Shown: positions 1 to 9,819 of the stretch, in pieces
How positions within the stretch are numbered: the first letter of the stretch is position 1
Layout of the letters: every line of letters starts with the position of its first letter
DNA from: CAVXXB01 sp963765585
Lineage (GTDB): Bacteria > Calditrichota > Calditrichia > JAJRVZ01
NCBI GenBank assembly: GCA_963765585.1
Contig: CAVXXB010000002.1
Location: 310,001 to 374,000 of the forward strand
DNA length: 64,000 nt
Reading direction: 5' to 3'
Notes under the pieces: model-generated
What the model was told of the DNA's origin: nothing
What the model saw: the letters and a program-made list of their open reading frames with translations, nothing else
The model's database searches: none
Position numbers and translations under genes: made by a program

Positions 1-542
1 AAACCGATCAGGTATGATATCATGAGAAGATAACGCTCATTGCCGGGTTCATCGGATTTCTGAGCCCATACTAAAGCCAGATATACCAACAGCGATGTAA
101 ATAACATGCTGGGTGCGTATACTTCTGCTTCAACTGCATTAAACCAGAAACTGTGAGTAAAAGCAAATGTCAGCGCCCCAATTACTCCTGAAGATATAGC
201 TGTCTGCCAGTCACTGACTGTCTCCAGACGACCTTTCCATTCCCTCACCAGATGAACAATCGATAAATAGAGCAGCATGATCGTAAATGAACTGGAAAGA
301 ACGGAGATATAATTAGCTCTTAATGCAATATCTTCAGCAAATGGTATCATGGTGAACAAGCGTCCGAGCAGGAGGAAGAAAGGTGCTCCCGGAGGATGAG
401 GTACCATTAAACCATAACTGCAGGCTATAAATTCGCCACAATCCCAGTAAGAAACAGTTGGTGATACCGTCATCGCATACACAATAAAAGTGACAAAGAA
501 CACCACAGCTGCCGTGATTCTATTTGTTTTGACCCAGTCCAT
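1..542 (-). CDS. DUF2723 family membrane protein, N-terminal part (runs off the left edge)
   Basis: The reading frame starts at an ATG at 540-542 and is open to base 1, giving about 180 residues. The start is a hydrophobic helix (residues about 9-27), followed by the conserved stretch TVSYWDCGEFIACSYGL and the HPPGAPFF motif, then further membrane helices. These are hallmarks of DUF2723, a family related to protein O-mannosyltransferase-like membrane glycosyltransferases (GT-C fold) found widely in Bacteroidota and related phyla. The Asp-Cys-Gly-Glu segment would hold the acidic residue expected in the first periplasmic loop of GT-C enzymes. It is the last visible gene of a run of sugar genes and probably acts in envelope glycosylation. 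The substrate is unknown and the C-terminus is not in the window. Confidence 0.85.
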   Translation of the reverse strand, partial: MDWVKTNRITAAVVFFVTFIVYAMTVSPTVSYWDCGEFIACSYGLMVPHPPGAPFFLLLGRLFTMIPFAEDIALRANYISVLSSSFTIMLLYLSIVHLVREWKGRLETVSDWQTAISSGVIGALTFAFTHSFWFNAVEAEVYAPSMLFTSLLVYLALVWAQKSDEPGNERYLLMISYLIG

Positions 543-583
543 TAAAATTCCCCTATTTTCATAAAAAAAATCAACATTGTCTG

Positions 584-1456
584 TTATACATAATTATCAT
601 TTAAAAATGAGATGAGCGCATCTTCCCAGTGTCTCATTATATTTATTTCGTTTTTATTAAGATTGGCATTCTCTAACACACTGTAAGTCGGACGTTTAAC
701 CGGTGAAGGAAAATCGTTAAATGAACACGACTCGAGTGGTGTTTTTAACTTTAATTTATCGAATATTACCCTGGCGAATTCATACCATGAGCAGGCACCC
801 TCACATGTCATATGGTAGAGGCCAATTGGTCCATTTAGGAATAGTTTCTCGGTATTTGCAGCTATTTCATTGACTGACGTGGGAGTTAAAATTTCATCAT
901 TAACCACCCTTACGAGATCTCGCTCACGTGCAGCCTTCTGCATAGTGGTAATAAAATTGCCCCCCTTGGCACGACACGGGACAGAACCATATATTCCTGA
1001 AACTCTGACAATATAGTATTTTGTACAATTATTCCTAATCAGAATTTCACCATCATGCTTTGTTAATGCATATATATTCAACGGATTTGTACCGTCTGAC
1101 TCCATATATGGTTTCATTTTCATACCGTCGAACACATAATCAGTGCTAAAATGAATCAGAACAGCATTAAGCGTGTCTGAAATCCGGGCCAGATTCAAGG
1201 CGCCCAAAGCATTAACTTCAAAAGCAACCGCCGGATTATCTTCACACTTTGGTACATTATGATATGCCGCCGTATTAATAATGATATCCGGATTTATTTG
1301 TTTGAGAACTTCCAGTGAATGGTCAAGACGAGTGATTTCCAGATCCTGATGTGTCAATGCAATAACTTCATAGCTCTCGCCGAGAAATGAAACCAATTCA
1401 GATCCTAACTGGCCATTTGCTCCAATAACGGCTATTTTTTTTAACGATGACATCAC
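584..1456 (-). CDS. rfbD: dTDP-4-dehydrorhamnose reductase (RmlD)
   Basis: This NAD(P)H-dependent reductase makes the last step to dTDP-L-rhamnose, reducing dTDP-4-keto-L-rhamnose. The 290-residue protein has the N-terminal Rossmann motif GANGQLG typical of RmlD (residues about 13-19), a DYVFDG segment and a YxxxK catalytic pair in YALTKHDGE (about 129-133). Length matches the family. The frame opens with GTG at 1456 followed by ATG at 1453; a GAGG lies about 10 bases before the GTG, so either may be used. The neighbours rfbC and an epimerase fit a rhamnose or related deoxysugar pathway. rfbA and rfbB are not in the window. Confidence 0.93.
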   Translation of the reverse strand: MMSSLKKIAVIGANGQLGSELVSFLGESYEVIALTHQDLEITRLDHSLEVLKQINPDIIINTAAYHNVPKCEDNPAVAFEVNALGALNLARISDTLNAVLIHFSTDYVFDGMKMKPYMESDGTNPLNIYALTKHDGEILIRNNCTKYYIVRVSGIYGSVPCRAKGGNFITTMQKAARERDLVRVVNDEILTPTSVNEIAANTEKLFLNGPIGLYHMTCEGACSWYEFARVIFDKLKLKTPLESCSFNDFPSPVKRPTYSVLENANLNKNEINIMRHWEDALISFLNDNYV

Positions 1457-1468
1457 GAACTGTTATCC

Positions 1469-2428
1469 TCAATCCAATTTAATATTTTTAAACATTTCGA
1501 TATTATAATATTGCGGATTTTTAAGATCTTTGAATAAATCATAGTTATCTATCAAATCCTGTACGATATCATCAATATCATATCTTGGTTTGAAACTAAG
1601 CGTCGTACGCGCTTTTTGTATAGTCACTTTATAATTACGATAATCCTGTTTATGAAATATATTCAGTTCGATTTTCTTGTCCATTTTTTCTTGAACCGAT
1701 GTCCTGACCAGGTCTGCCACCTCACCCACTGTGTAGTTCCCCGATGACACATTAAAAATACCGGAGATGCTTTGGTTGGCTTCAATCGCCCTGGTATAGG
1801 CAGTGATCGCATCGTTAATACTTAGTATCGGACGCCAGATTGCCGGATTATTTACTGTGATTGCCCCGTCAAGCATGGCACTTTTGAACATGGTATTCAC
1901 AATTAAATCCAGACGCATCCTTGGACTATATCCACTTACGGTACCTTGTCGCAAGCAAATTACAGAAAAATATTCATCCTGCATTTGAATTGCGGCTTGT
2001 TCACCCTGCAGTTTTGAAATGCCATAGGGATAATTTGATATGGCAGGGGCCGTTTCATCATAGAGTTCATTTTCTGTATATCCGTAAACCGAGCATGAAC
2101 TTGCATAAATAAATCGCTTTACACCGGCTTGTTTGGCGATATAAGCTAAATACGCCGGGGCGGCCGCATTATGAATAAAATTAAGGCTGGGAGAAAATTC
2201 TGCCATCGGATCATTGGAGAGACCAGCTAAAAAAATTACCTGGTCATATGACTTTACCTCATCCTGAGTCAGATCAAACAGCCCTTTTTTTATTCTGGAT
2301 AGTTTTTCAGGTAAAAAATCGCCAAACCAAAACAAATCAATAACATCCACTTCATATCCACGCTCAAGAAGATGCGGAATCAACTTACTGCCTATATATC
2401 CTGCACCACCCGCGATAAGTATTTTCAT
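1469..2428 (-). CDS. NAD-dependent epimerase/dehydratase (extended SDR)
   Basis: The 319-residue protein is an extended short-chain dehydrogenase/reductase. GGAGYIGSKL near residue 7 is the NAD-binding glycine motif, ASSCSVYG gives the catalytic Ser region and YPYGISK supplies the Tyr-Lys pair. Such enzymes oxidise and re-reduce nucleotide sugars, causing epimerisation or dehydration. It lies 15 bases after rfbC and 12 bases before rfbD in the direction of transcription, so it is part of the same operon. The precise sugar cannot be read from the sequence; NDP-hexose 4-epimerase-like or an O-antigen-specific epimerase are both possible. The ATG start has AGGA about 7 bases upstream. Confidence 0.85.
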   Translation of the reverse strand: MKILIAGGAGYIGSKLIPHLLERGYEVDVIDLFWFGDFLPEKLSRIKKGLFDLTQDEVKSYDQVIFLAGLSNDPMAEFSPSLNFIHNAAAPAYLAYIAKQAGVKRFIYASSCSVYGYTENELYDETAPAISNYPYGISKLQGEQAAIQMQDEYFSVICLRQGTVSGYSPRMRLDLIVNTMFKSAMLDGAITVNNPAIWRPILSINDAITAYTRAIEANQSISGIFNVSSGNYTVGEVADLVRTSVQEKMDKKIELNIFHKQDYRNYKVTIQKARTTLSFKPRYDIDDIVQDLIDNYDLFKDLKNPQYYNIEMFKNIKLD

Positions 2429-2443
2429 TATTATATCCTGAAT

Positions 2444-3034
2444 TTATATTGAAATAAGTTGACTATCATCAAACTTAAAATTATCTGATTCCGGAGTATT
2501 AAGCCATTGATCCAATGTCTGTGCTAATTCATCCTTCTGTGAAAGTGTCGGTTTATCTACCGGCCATTCGATACCAATTGCCGGGTCACTCCACAATATG
2601 CCAGACTCTCCTTTATTATTGTATACACCCGTACACAAATATTGAATCTCTGCATAATCTGATAACACACAAAATCCACGGGCAAATCCTGCCGGGGCCC
2701 AGACCTGTTTTCTTTCTTCGGCCTTCACACTTTTTCCAAACCACTGACCCAGCGTTGGCGAATTTTTACGAATATCGACGGCCACCAGAAATGCCTCCCC
2801 CCGCAAAACCCGCATCAGTTTACCCATAGGAGGATCCCATTGAAAATGTAATCCACGTAAGACATTCTTTTCGGACCCGGAATGATTTTCCTGTACGAAT
2901 CGCGTAGGCAAACCAAGCATTTCATATTGATCCGCTCGAAACTCCTCAACAAAAAATCCACGATCATCCTGAAAAAACTCAGGGACAATAACCGCAACGG
3001 AACCTAATGCAACTTGTTCTATATTAACCTGCAT
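2444..3034 (-). CDS. rfbC: dTDP-4-dehydrorhamnose 3,5-epimerase (RmlC)
   Basis: The 196-residue cupin enzyme epimerises C3 and C5 of dTDP-4-keto-6-deoxyglucose. The start of the protein has the family pattern PEFFQDDRGFFVEEF; VQENHSGSEKNVLRGLHFQ carries the catalytic His region and the RGLHFQ substrate motif; WAPAGFARGFCVLSD holds the conserved GFAHGF-like strand, here GFARGF. Length is usual for RmlC. An AGGAGA ribosome site precedes the ATG. It sits between a glycosyltransferase and the SDR epimerase and is probably co-transcribed with both. Confidence 0.93.
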   Translation of the reverse strand: MQVNIEQVALGSVAVIVPEFFQDDRGFFVEEFRADQYEMLGLPTRFVQENHSGSEKNVLRGLHFQWDPPMGKLMRVLRGEAFLVAVDIRKNSPTLGQWFGKSVKAEERKQVWAPAGFARGFCVLSDYAEIQYLCTGVYNNKGESGILWSDPAIGIEWPVDKPTLSQKDELAQTLDQWLNTPESDNFKFDDSQLISI

Positions 3035-3053
3035 AAATACTTATTTCTCCTGA

Positions 3054-4124
3054 TTAGTCTTCATTTCGCCGAAAATTAGGTGTAAAATTCAGACTTTTAT
3101 ATGTAGTATTTTTTTTAATAAAATAATCCATCACCACACTCTTCTGATATAACATTGGTAACAGATTTTTATCTGACAGTACCCTGGTATTCTGCACATC
3201 TTTTCTTTTCTTCGTTATCATTCCCGGATGCAGTACCAACCAGACATATGCCTTTATGATTGCATAGGCATGACCGAAATGAAACCGGACGAGCGCAGCA
3301 AAGAATATATTAACAAAATCGAGAAAAATTCTTATCAATAATACACGGAACAGGCTTTTTAGTTCAAAATTTTTAAGCATCATAAAGATACCATTGCGGT
3401 GATTCCAATACAGCTTCATAAAACTATCCGGCTTAATAGTTGCACCGGCATAGTGGTAAATAACCGATTCCGGGATTACTTTAAGTTTATAATTTGTTAG
3501 TTGTAATCGCCAGCATAAATCAATTTCTTCCATATGATGGACAAAATCTTCATCCAAAAACCCGCTGTCTGCAAGCGCACTCACTCTGACGAACATGGCC
3601 GCGCCGCTTGTCCAAAACACCTCAGCAGCGTCATCATATTGACCTTCATCCTTTTCAGTGGTAAAGAACAATCTTCCTCTCAGAAACGGATAGCCATATA
3701 TGTCCATATGTCCGCCACTGGCTCCGGCATATTCAAAATATCCCTCATCAATCAGAGACCGGATTTTTGGCTGTAGCGCACCGATAGCGTCATCACTCTC
3801 CGCACAATCAACCATGGGTTCAAGCCAATTGGCAACCACTTCCACATCATTATTTAAAAGAACTGCATACTTGCCATTACATTCACGCAGAGCCAGATTA
3901 TAGGCCCGGCTATAACCGGCATTACTTCCTGTTTGCAATACTTTTATCCGGGTATAATTTTCCTGAGTAAATACGACACTATCATCGCTGGAGTTATTGT
4001 CCACCAGTATAATTTCATAACTTGGATATGTTCCGGCCAGCAGGGAATCAAAACACGCTTTAAGGAAATCTTTTCCATTATAATTCAGGACCAGGATACT
4101 GACCAATGGTTGTTTATCAGGCAT
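3054..4124 (-). CDS. Family 2 glycosyltransferase
   Basis: The 356-residue protein has a GT-A fold glycosyltransferase domain at the N-terminus. VSILVLNYNGKDFLKACFDSL and IILVDNNSSDDSV bind the nucleotide, LLNNDVEVV is the metal-binding DXD-like site, and VHHMEEIDLCWRL holds the ED base motif typical of rhamnosyltransferase-type GT2 enzymes. The C-terminal 100 residues carry two hydrophobic segments and basic stretches that probably hold it to the inner membrane. The frame could extend to a TTG at 4136, but the ATG at 4124 is preferred. It probably adds a sugar, perhaps rhamnose given rfbC and rfbD beside it, to a lipid-linked surface glycan. Confidence 0.88.
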   Translation of the reverse strand: MPDKQPLVSILVLNYNGKDFLKACFDSLLAGTYPSYEIILVDNNSSDDSVVFTQENYTRIKVLQTGSNAGYSRAYNLALRECNGKYAVLLNNDVEVVANWLEPMVDCAESDDAIGALQPKIRSLIDEGYFEYAGASGGHMDIYGYPFLRGRLFFTTEKDEGQYDDAAEVFWTSGAAMFVRVSALADSGFLDEDFVHHMEEIDLCWRLQLTNYKLKVIPESVIYHYAGATIKPDSFMKLYWNHRNGIFMMLKNFELKSLFRVLLIRIFLDFVNIFFAALVRFHFGHAYAIIKAYVWLVLHPGMITKKRKDVQNTRVLSDKNLLPMLYQKSVVMDYFIKKNTTYKSLNFTPNFRRNED

Positions 4125-4247
4125 ATATATTACCAAATCGCTTTTTTTAATTTAGCTTTGTAATTTGAAAATATTTCTGGTTAAAATCAAATAAATCACT
4201 GAAATTTACTGGGAGTATATGGGGTGTATTTCGTAGCGTTGATATCG

Positions 4248-6326
4248 TTATCCAATCTTAAATAAATTCATCCTGTCGGAATAATTTTTACGAATATAAT
4301 TACTAATGGCCTGGTTGTCGGTCATTCTGAGTTGCGGATCTTCACTAACTAATAAAAATGCGTCATTTCTGGCTTGTTTTAACAGATGATGATCGGTAAT
4401 CGGATTGGCCAATTTAAACTCCGGCATACCGTGTTGTTTTGTACCAAAAAAATCGCCCCACCCGCGTAATCGCATATCTTCTTCAGCAATAAAAAAGCCA
4501 TCGGTTGAACCAGTCATGGCCCGCATTCTCTGTTCCGCTGTTTCACCGATACTATTTGGAGTTTTTAAGATACAATGGGACTTTTTATCACTTCGTCCCA
4601 CCCTGCCACGTAGCTGATGCAATTGAGCCAATCCAAATCTTTCGGCATGTTCAATCAGCATAACGGTTGCCTGTGGCACATCGACACCAACCTCAATTAC
4701 TGTTGTGGTAACAAGGGTCTTGATTTCTCCAGCCGAAAATTGGCTCATTATTTTTTCTTTTTCTTCCGATTTCATGCGGCCATGTAACAGTGCACAAGAA
4801 ATATTCTTAAAATGTGTTGATTTTAATTGTTCAAAACTTTCGCTGGCTGCCTTCAAGTCAATTTTTTCAGATTCCTCCACCAGGGGAAAAACGACAAACG
4901 CCTGTTCATCTTTCTTTGCTTTGTCTGCAATAAATTGATAGATCTTGCTCGCATCTTCATCAAAACGCCAGTGGGTTTCCACAGGCAGCCTTCCCGGAGG
5001 CATCTCATCCAGAATTGAGACATCCAAACTGCCATATACCGTCAGCGCTAATGATCTTGGAATCGGCGTGGCAGTCATGACCAGAATATCCGCATGAATA
5101 CCCTTTTCCACCAGTTTTGAACGTTGCATCACACCAAAGCGGTGTTGTTCATCTATTATAACCAGTCCCAGTTTTGAAAAGTTTACTTTCTCCTGAATGA
5201 GTGCATGGGTGCCAATCAGGATGTGGGGATGCCCTTCACCAATGGATGCATGTAAGTCGGTTCTAAGTTTTGTTTTCGTACTACCGGTAAGCAGCGATAC
5301 AGGAATATTCATATCCTTTAAATATTTGGAAATATTTTGGTAATGTTGTTCGGCCAGGATTTCGGTAGGCACCATCAGGGCAGCCTGATAACCATTATCG
5401 ATAGCTATCAGCATGGCCATCAGAGCAATCATGGTTTTGCCTGAACCCACATCCCCCTGCAGAAGGCGATTCATTGCCTTCGGGCTCTTCATATCGGCCC
5501 TTATTTCTTTCATCACACGCATTTGCGCATTTGTCAGGGTAAATGGCAGATCCGCGTACACTTTTTTCAGATGTTCACTGGGCTTGGCATAACTAATTCC
5601 CGGCTGGATCTCTTTAATCTGTCGCTTTTGCAAGGCAAGAAGAATCTGCAAAAAGAAAAATTCTTCATATTTTAATCTGTTTATACTTTTTTTCAGCAAT
5701 TCACCAGAATCGGGCAGATGCATACAAATGAGTGCACTTTTTCGATCAGGAAATTTATATTTATCAATAATGTTCTTTGAAAGCGATTCAGATATTTCTG
5801 AGAAGACTGCATCGGTATTCTGAAAAAATACTCTGCGTAATGAATAGGAATTTATACCTGCATCTTTAAAATCTTTAGAGCCGGGGTAAACCGGCAGAAT
5901 TTTACCGGTATGGATCATGTTTGAGAAATCATCTTCACCAATCAAATCATAATCCGGATGTGTCATCTGATATCCACGATAAAAAGAGATTTTCCCGGAC
6001 AAAGACACCCACAATCCAACCCGGAATAATTTTTTAAAATACTGAATCTGCTGAAACCAGGTAGCTTCCAGAATACCTTTTTCATCTGAGATCACAAGAT
6101 AAAAAACAGGCCTTCTGCCGCGACGAATGCCCATGGCTTCAATTTTACCAATAACGGTTACTTCTCTATTTAATTCAAGCTGATTCAGGGGGACTATGTT
6201 TGTCCGGTCAAGATACTTACGGGGATAAAAAGTCCTTAGCTGTGCGACTGTATGGATACCTGCCACACCCAGTACAGATGCGCGGCGGGGTCCGATTCCT
6301 TTCAGATATTGCAGATCATCTGACAC
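4248..6326 (-). CDS. recG: ATP-dependent DNA helicase RecG
   Basis: RecG remodels stalled replication forks and Holliday junctions. The 692-residue protein has the usual order: an N-terminal wedge/OB domain (about 50-150, beginning near LKGIGPRRASVLG), helicase core with Walker A GDVGSGKT at 291-298, DEQH box at 392-395, TATPIPRSL, and the C-terminal helicase motifs TTVIEVGVDVP and QLRGRVGRSD. The TRG-type tail ends with the region LRGWGDFFGTKQHG. Length is close to the E. coli protein. The start is GTG, with AAGG about 8 bases before. It follows lolD by 35 bases, probably in the same transcript. Confidence 0.97.
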   Translation of the reverse strand: MSDDLQYLKGIGPRRASVLGVAGIHTVAQLRTFYPRKYLDRTNIVPLNQLELNREVTVIGKIEAMGIRRGRRPVFYLVISDEKGILEATWFQQIQYFKKLFRVGLWVSLSGKISFYRGYQMTHPDYDLIGEDDFSNMIHTGKILPVYPGSKDFKDAGINSYSLRRVFFQNTDAVFSEISESLSKNIIDKYKFPDRKSALICMHLPDSGELLKKSINRLKYEEFFFLQILLALQKRQIKEIQPGISYAKPSEHLKKVYADLPFTLTNAQMRVMKEIRADMKSPKAMNRLLQGDVGSGKTMIALMAMLIAIDNGYQAALMVPTEILAEQHYQNISKYLKDMNIPVSLLTGSTKTKLRTDLHASIGEGHPHILIGTHALIQEKVNFSKLGLVIIDEQHRFGVMQRSKLVEKGIHADILVMTATPIPRSLALTVYGSLDVSILDEMPPGRLPVETHWRFDEDASKIYQFIADKAKKDEQAFVVFPLVEESEKIDLKAASESFEQLKSTHFKNISCALLHGRMKSEEKEKIMSQFSAGEIKTLVTTTVIEVGVDVPQATVMLIEHAERFGLAQLHQLRGRVGRSDKKSHCILKTPNSIGETAEQRMRAMTGSTDGFFIAEEDMRLRGWGDFFGTKQHGMPEFKLANPITDHHLLKQARNDAFLLVSEDPQLRMTDNQAISNYIRKNYSDRMNLFKIG

Positions 6327-6361
6327 GGATTTACCTTTAAATGGTGATTTTCAGGAGGGAT

Positions 6362-7060
6362 TTATTGTTTTTGCTGATTTATGCGGTTATTTAGAATCAT
6401 ACCATCTTCCAATTCAATCACACGTGTGGCACGTTCGGCCATTAATTCGTTATGAGTTACAATTATAAATGTTTGATTGAATCTTTCATTTAAATCAAGA
6501 ATCAGCCGATATAATGATTCACTATTATTTTTATCCAGATTTCCGGTTGGTTCATCCGCTAAAATAAGTTTTGGGCTATTGATCAAAGCTCTGGCCACCG
6601 CGACACGCTGACGCTCTCCGCCGGACAATTGATTTGGTTTATGATTCAATCTGTTTTCAAGACCAACAAGAGTCAATATTCTAAGGGCTTCATCCTGTAC
6701 TTTAGCAAGATCTTTTGTATACATCATCCCGGGTAATAATACATTTTCCAGCGCGGTAAACTCCGGCAACAGGTGATGAAACTGGAACACAAAGCCAATA
6801 TTTTTATTTCGAAAGCTGGCCAGTTTCTGATCATCCAATTCAAACACATCCTGACCATTTATATGTATTTCACCAGTCGTGGGCTTATCCAGACTGCCGA
6901 TCAGGTGCAGCAAAGTGCTTTTTCCAACCCCGGATGGACCGATAATGATGGCCACCTCGCCTTGTGCCACTTCAAGATTGATTCCTTTGAGGACCTCGGT
7001 AAACTCAGGCCCATTCTGATAGGTTTTATATACCTCATTTGCTTTTAAAATACTATTCAT
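6362..7060 (-). CDS. lolD: Lipoprotein-releasing ABC transporter ATP-binding protein LolD
   Basis: This is the ATPase of the LolCDE-type exporter that extracts mature lipoproteins from the inner membrane. The 232-residue protein has Walker A GPSGVGKST (41-49), a Q-loop in FVFQFHHLLPEFTALEN, signature LSGGERQR (145-152), Walker B LILADE (165-170) and the MacB/LolD-type motif EPTGNLD. A longer open frame reaches 7195, but its first 45 codons lie inside lolC. The ATG at 7060 overlaps the lolC stop by 8 bases, a normal coupling. MacB-like export cannot be excluded, but pairing with a LolC/E-type permease of about 410 residues favours Lol. Confidence 0.92.
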   Translation of the reverse strand: MNSILKANEVYKTYQNGPEFTEVLKGINLEVAQGEVAIIIGPSGVGKSTLLHLIGSLDKPTTGEIHINGQDVFELDDQKLASFRNKNIGFVFQFHHLLPEFTALENVLLPGMMYTKDLAKVQDEALRILTLVGLENRLNHKPNQLSGGERQRVAVARALINSPKLILADEPTGNLDKNNSESLYRLILDLNERFNQTFIIVTHNELMAERATRVIELEDGMILNNRINQQKQ

Positions 7061-8288
7061 ATCGGATGGCTTCCACTGGATAAAGTTTTGATGCTTTGAA
7101 TGCCGGATAAACAGAAGCAAGCAGACATAAGACCATGGCAACGACAGATATTGCAATAAAATCATTGAGTTGCAACTGCATGGGTAACGAATCAATTATA
7201 TACACATCTGAGGGTAATGAAATGAGATTATATTCCATCTGCATAAAACCCAATGAGTAACCAAGTATACACCCCAATACAGTCCCAACAAGTCCAATAA
7301 TCACGCCTTCATACACAAATATTTTCATGATACTCCGGGCCGTGGCACCCATACTTTTTAAGATGCCGATTTCCCTGGTTTTTTCCATAACAATCATGAT
7401 CAGAGAACTGATAATATTAAACGCCGCCACCATAATAATCAGGCTTAATATGACAAATGCACCCCATTTTTCAATTTCCATCCAGCTGAAGAGAGATTTG
7501 TTGAGTTCAAACCAGGTTTGTGTGGTATAGGGGTAGCCTAATTCATCTTCAATTTCCTGCGCGATTACATCCGCAGCTTCATAATCATCTACTTTAATTT
7601 CCACCCAGGATATTCCTTCGGGCATCATAAATAATTTCTGCGCCGCTTCGAGGGAAATGAATGAAGTAACCCTGTCAAATTCATAATAGCCAAATTCTAC
7701 AATACCAGCCACATAAAATTCCATCACTCTGGGTTGAGAAAAAATCGTGCCATCTTTGGGGAGTGTAAAAAGACGCACGACCTCACCGAGGTTTGTTGCT
7801 AATAATCTATCAGCAAGATATCTGCCCAAAATAATGCCGTCTAAGTTTCTGTCTCCGATTTTTTTCTTTTTGAAATCAAAGACACCATGAATAATTTTGT
7901 CCTCGATATTATTTACCACATCTCCCAATTCCTGATCCAATGCTTTAACAGTAGTAGGTCTTTGTACTGATTTTGACCGGATCATGCTCTCTTCAAATAT
8001 CGTTGGCGAAACCGCGATCACACGAGGATGTTTTTTTGCTACATCGATCAGGTTTTGATAGTCTTTTATGGTTTCGGTAAAATATTTTCGTAGACGGATA
8101 TGTGCATCGGCATCGATAAGTTTTGACCGTACTTCCGATTCAAATCCATTCATTACAGAAAGGACCAATATCAGTGCGGTGACACCAATCGTCACGCCGG
8201 CAATCGAAACCAGCGTTATAATTGAAATAAATCCGGTACGTCTCTTAGCACGAAAATATCTTCTGGCTACAAATATTTCAAACGACAT
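7053..8288 (-). CDS. lolC: Lipoprotein-releasing system permease LolC/LolE
   Basis: The 411-residue inner membrane permease has the LolC/E architecture. An N-terminal helix follows the conserved FVARRYFRAKRRTGFISII start (first segment about residues 20-45), a periplasmic domain of about 220 residues comes next, and three C-terminal helices end in YPAFKASKLYPVEAIRYE. The MEKTREIGILKSMGATARSIM coupling loop contacts LolD. It begins in a TAATG overlap with the lysS stop and ends overlapping lolD. A single permease gene suggests a LolF-type homodimer, as seen in many phyla outside the Gammaproteobacteria; that is an inference. Confidence 0.92.
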   Translation of the reverse strand: MSFEIFVARRYFRAKRRTGFISIITLVSIAGVTIGVTALILVLSVMNGFESEVRSKLIDADAHIRLRKYFTETIKDYQNLIDVAKKHPRVIAVSPTIFEESMIRSKSVQRPTTVKALDQELGDVVNNIEDKIIHGVFDFKKKKIGDRNLDGIILGRYLADRLLATNLGEVVRLFTLPKDGTIFSQPRVMEFYVAGIVEFGYYEFDRVTSFISLEAAQKLFMMPEGISWVEIKVDDYEAADVIAQEIEDELGYPYTTQTWFELNKSLFSWMEIEKWGAFVILSLIIMVAAFNIISSLIMIVMEKTREIGILKSMGATARSIMKIFVYEGVIIGLVGTVLGCILGYSLGFMQMEYNLISLPSDVYIIDSLPMQLQLNDFIAISVVAMVLCLLASVYPAFKASKLYPVEAIRYE

Positions 8289-9793
8289 TAGGAGTCCCTG
8301 CCTGTTTCAGGACGCATCTGCGGGAAGAAAATCACATCCCGAATACTTGGTGAATTTGTAAAGAGCATAACCAGACGGTCAATCCCGATACCCAGTCCGG
8401 CTGTAGGTGGCATACCATATTCAAGCGCCCGCAAATAATCCTCGTCAAGCATCTGCGCCTCGTCATCACCCTTTTCCCGTAATTTAAGTTGTTCCTCAAA
8501 CCGCGCACGTTGATCAAGCGGATCATTGAGTTCGCTAAAAGCATTTGCGATTTCTTTACCGCCGACAACTGCTTCAAATCTTTCAACTAGATTTGGATTA
8601 TTTCTATGCTTTTTTGCCAGTGGCGACATCTCAACCGGATAATCCATGATATATGTTGGCTGAATAATATTTGGTTCGACCTTTTCACCAAAAATTTCAT
8701 CAATCAGCTTACCATATCCCATAGAACTATCTTCATCAATGCCAAGTTCCCTGACAGTTTTTCTGAGGGTATCTTCATCCATATCGGCTACATCGATTCC
8801 CGTATACTCTTTAATAGCCTCAAGCATGGTCAATCTTTTCCATGGGGCTTTAAATTCGATCTCATGATCCTGAAATTGTAATTTCGTGGTTCCAAACACA
8901 TCCATAACGACAAAATTAATCAGGTTTTCCACAAACTCCATCATCCATATATAATCTTTATATGCCGCATATAATTCGATCTGGGTAAATTCAGGATTAT
9001 GAAAACGATCCATTCCCTCATTACGAAAGTCCTTTGAGAACTCATATACCCGGTCGATCCCGCCTACAATTAATCTTTTCAGATAAAGTTCGTTGGCGAT
9101 TCTGAGATAAAGTGTCATATCCAGAGAATTGTGATGGGTCACAAATGGACGTGCAGTGGCACCGCCATACACCGGCTGCAGAATAGGCGTTTCAACCTCA
9201 AGGAAATCGGCATCGTCTAAAAATTTTCGCATTGATGAAACGATTCGACTTCTTTTTACGAACACCTCTTTCACCTCAGGATTTACCACCAAATCCACAT
9301 AGCGTTGACGATAGCGCGCTTCTTTATCTGCAAATTGATCAAATACAACTTTTTCATCATCTTCGATTTTTTCTTTTACGATTGGTAGTGGGCGCAATGA
9401 TTTTGACAGCAATTCAAATTTATTGACCAATACTGAAATTTCTCCGGTACGGGTTTTAAAAACAACTCCCTCGACACCGACAAAATCACCGATATCGATC
9501 ATTTTAAAAATCCGAAAGATCTCTTCACCGACTTCATTTTGGCGAATATAGACCTGAATTTTTCCTTTTTTATCCTGAAGATGAAAAAACGCTGCCTTTC
9601 CCATGATTCGATTTGACATAACCCGACCTGCGATACTTACTGATCGTTCTTCCTGTTCATCGAATTCGGCAATGATATCTGATGAATAATCCGAAACGGC
9701 AAACTCATAGGTATACGGATTTATACCCAGTTCATCGAGTCTGTTTAATTTTTCACGACGGAGACGAATAAGTTCATTAAGTTCTTCCAACAA
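8288..9793 (-). CDS. lysS: Lysyl-tRNA synthetase, class II
   Basis: LysRS charges tRNA-Lys with lysine in the cytoplasm. The 501-residue protein has an N-terminal OB-fold anticodon-binding domain (about 55-150, VSIAGRVMSNRIMGKAAF), class II motif 2 in YEFSKDFRNEGMDRFHNPEF and motif 3 in GLGIGIDRLVMLF near the C-terminus. Length and motif spacing match bacterial LysS. No ATG is suitable: the frame opens with two consecutive TTG codons (9793 and 9790) just after GGAG, and the second has the better spacing. It follows prfB by 26 bases. A prfB-lysS pair also occurs in Gammaproteobacteria. Confidence 0.97.
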   Translation of the reverse strand: MLEELNELIRLRREKLNRLDELGINPYTYEFAVSDYSSDIIAEFDEQEERSVSIAGRVMSNRIMGKAAFFHLQDKKGKIQVYIRQNEVGEEIFRIFKMIDIGDFVGVEGVVFKTRTGEISVLVNKFELLSKSLRPLPIVKEKIEDDEKVVFDQFADKEARYRQRYVDLVVNPEVKEVFVKRSRIVSSMRKFLDDADFLEVETPILQPVYGGATARPFVTHHNSLDMTLYLRIANELYLKRLIVGGIDRVYEFSKDFRNEGMDRFHNPEFTQIELYAAYKDYIWMMEFVENLINFVVMDVFGTTKLQFQDHEIEFKAPWKRLTMLEAIKEYTGIDVADMDEDTLRKTVRELGIDEDSSMGYGKLIDEIFGEKVEPNIIQPTYIMDYPVEMSPLAKKHRNNPNLVERFEAVVGGKEIANAFSELNDPLDQRARFEEQLKLREKGDDEAQMLDEDYLRALEYGMPPTAGLGIGIDRLVMLFTNSPSIRDVIFFPQMRPETGRDS

Positions 9794-9819
9794 ATACTCC
9801 TGATTGCAATTGATAAAAT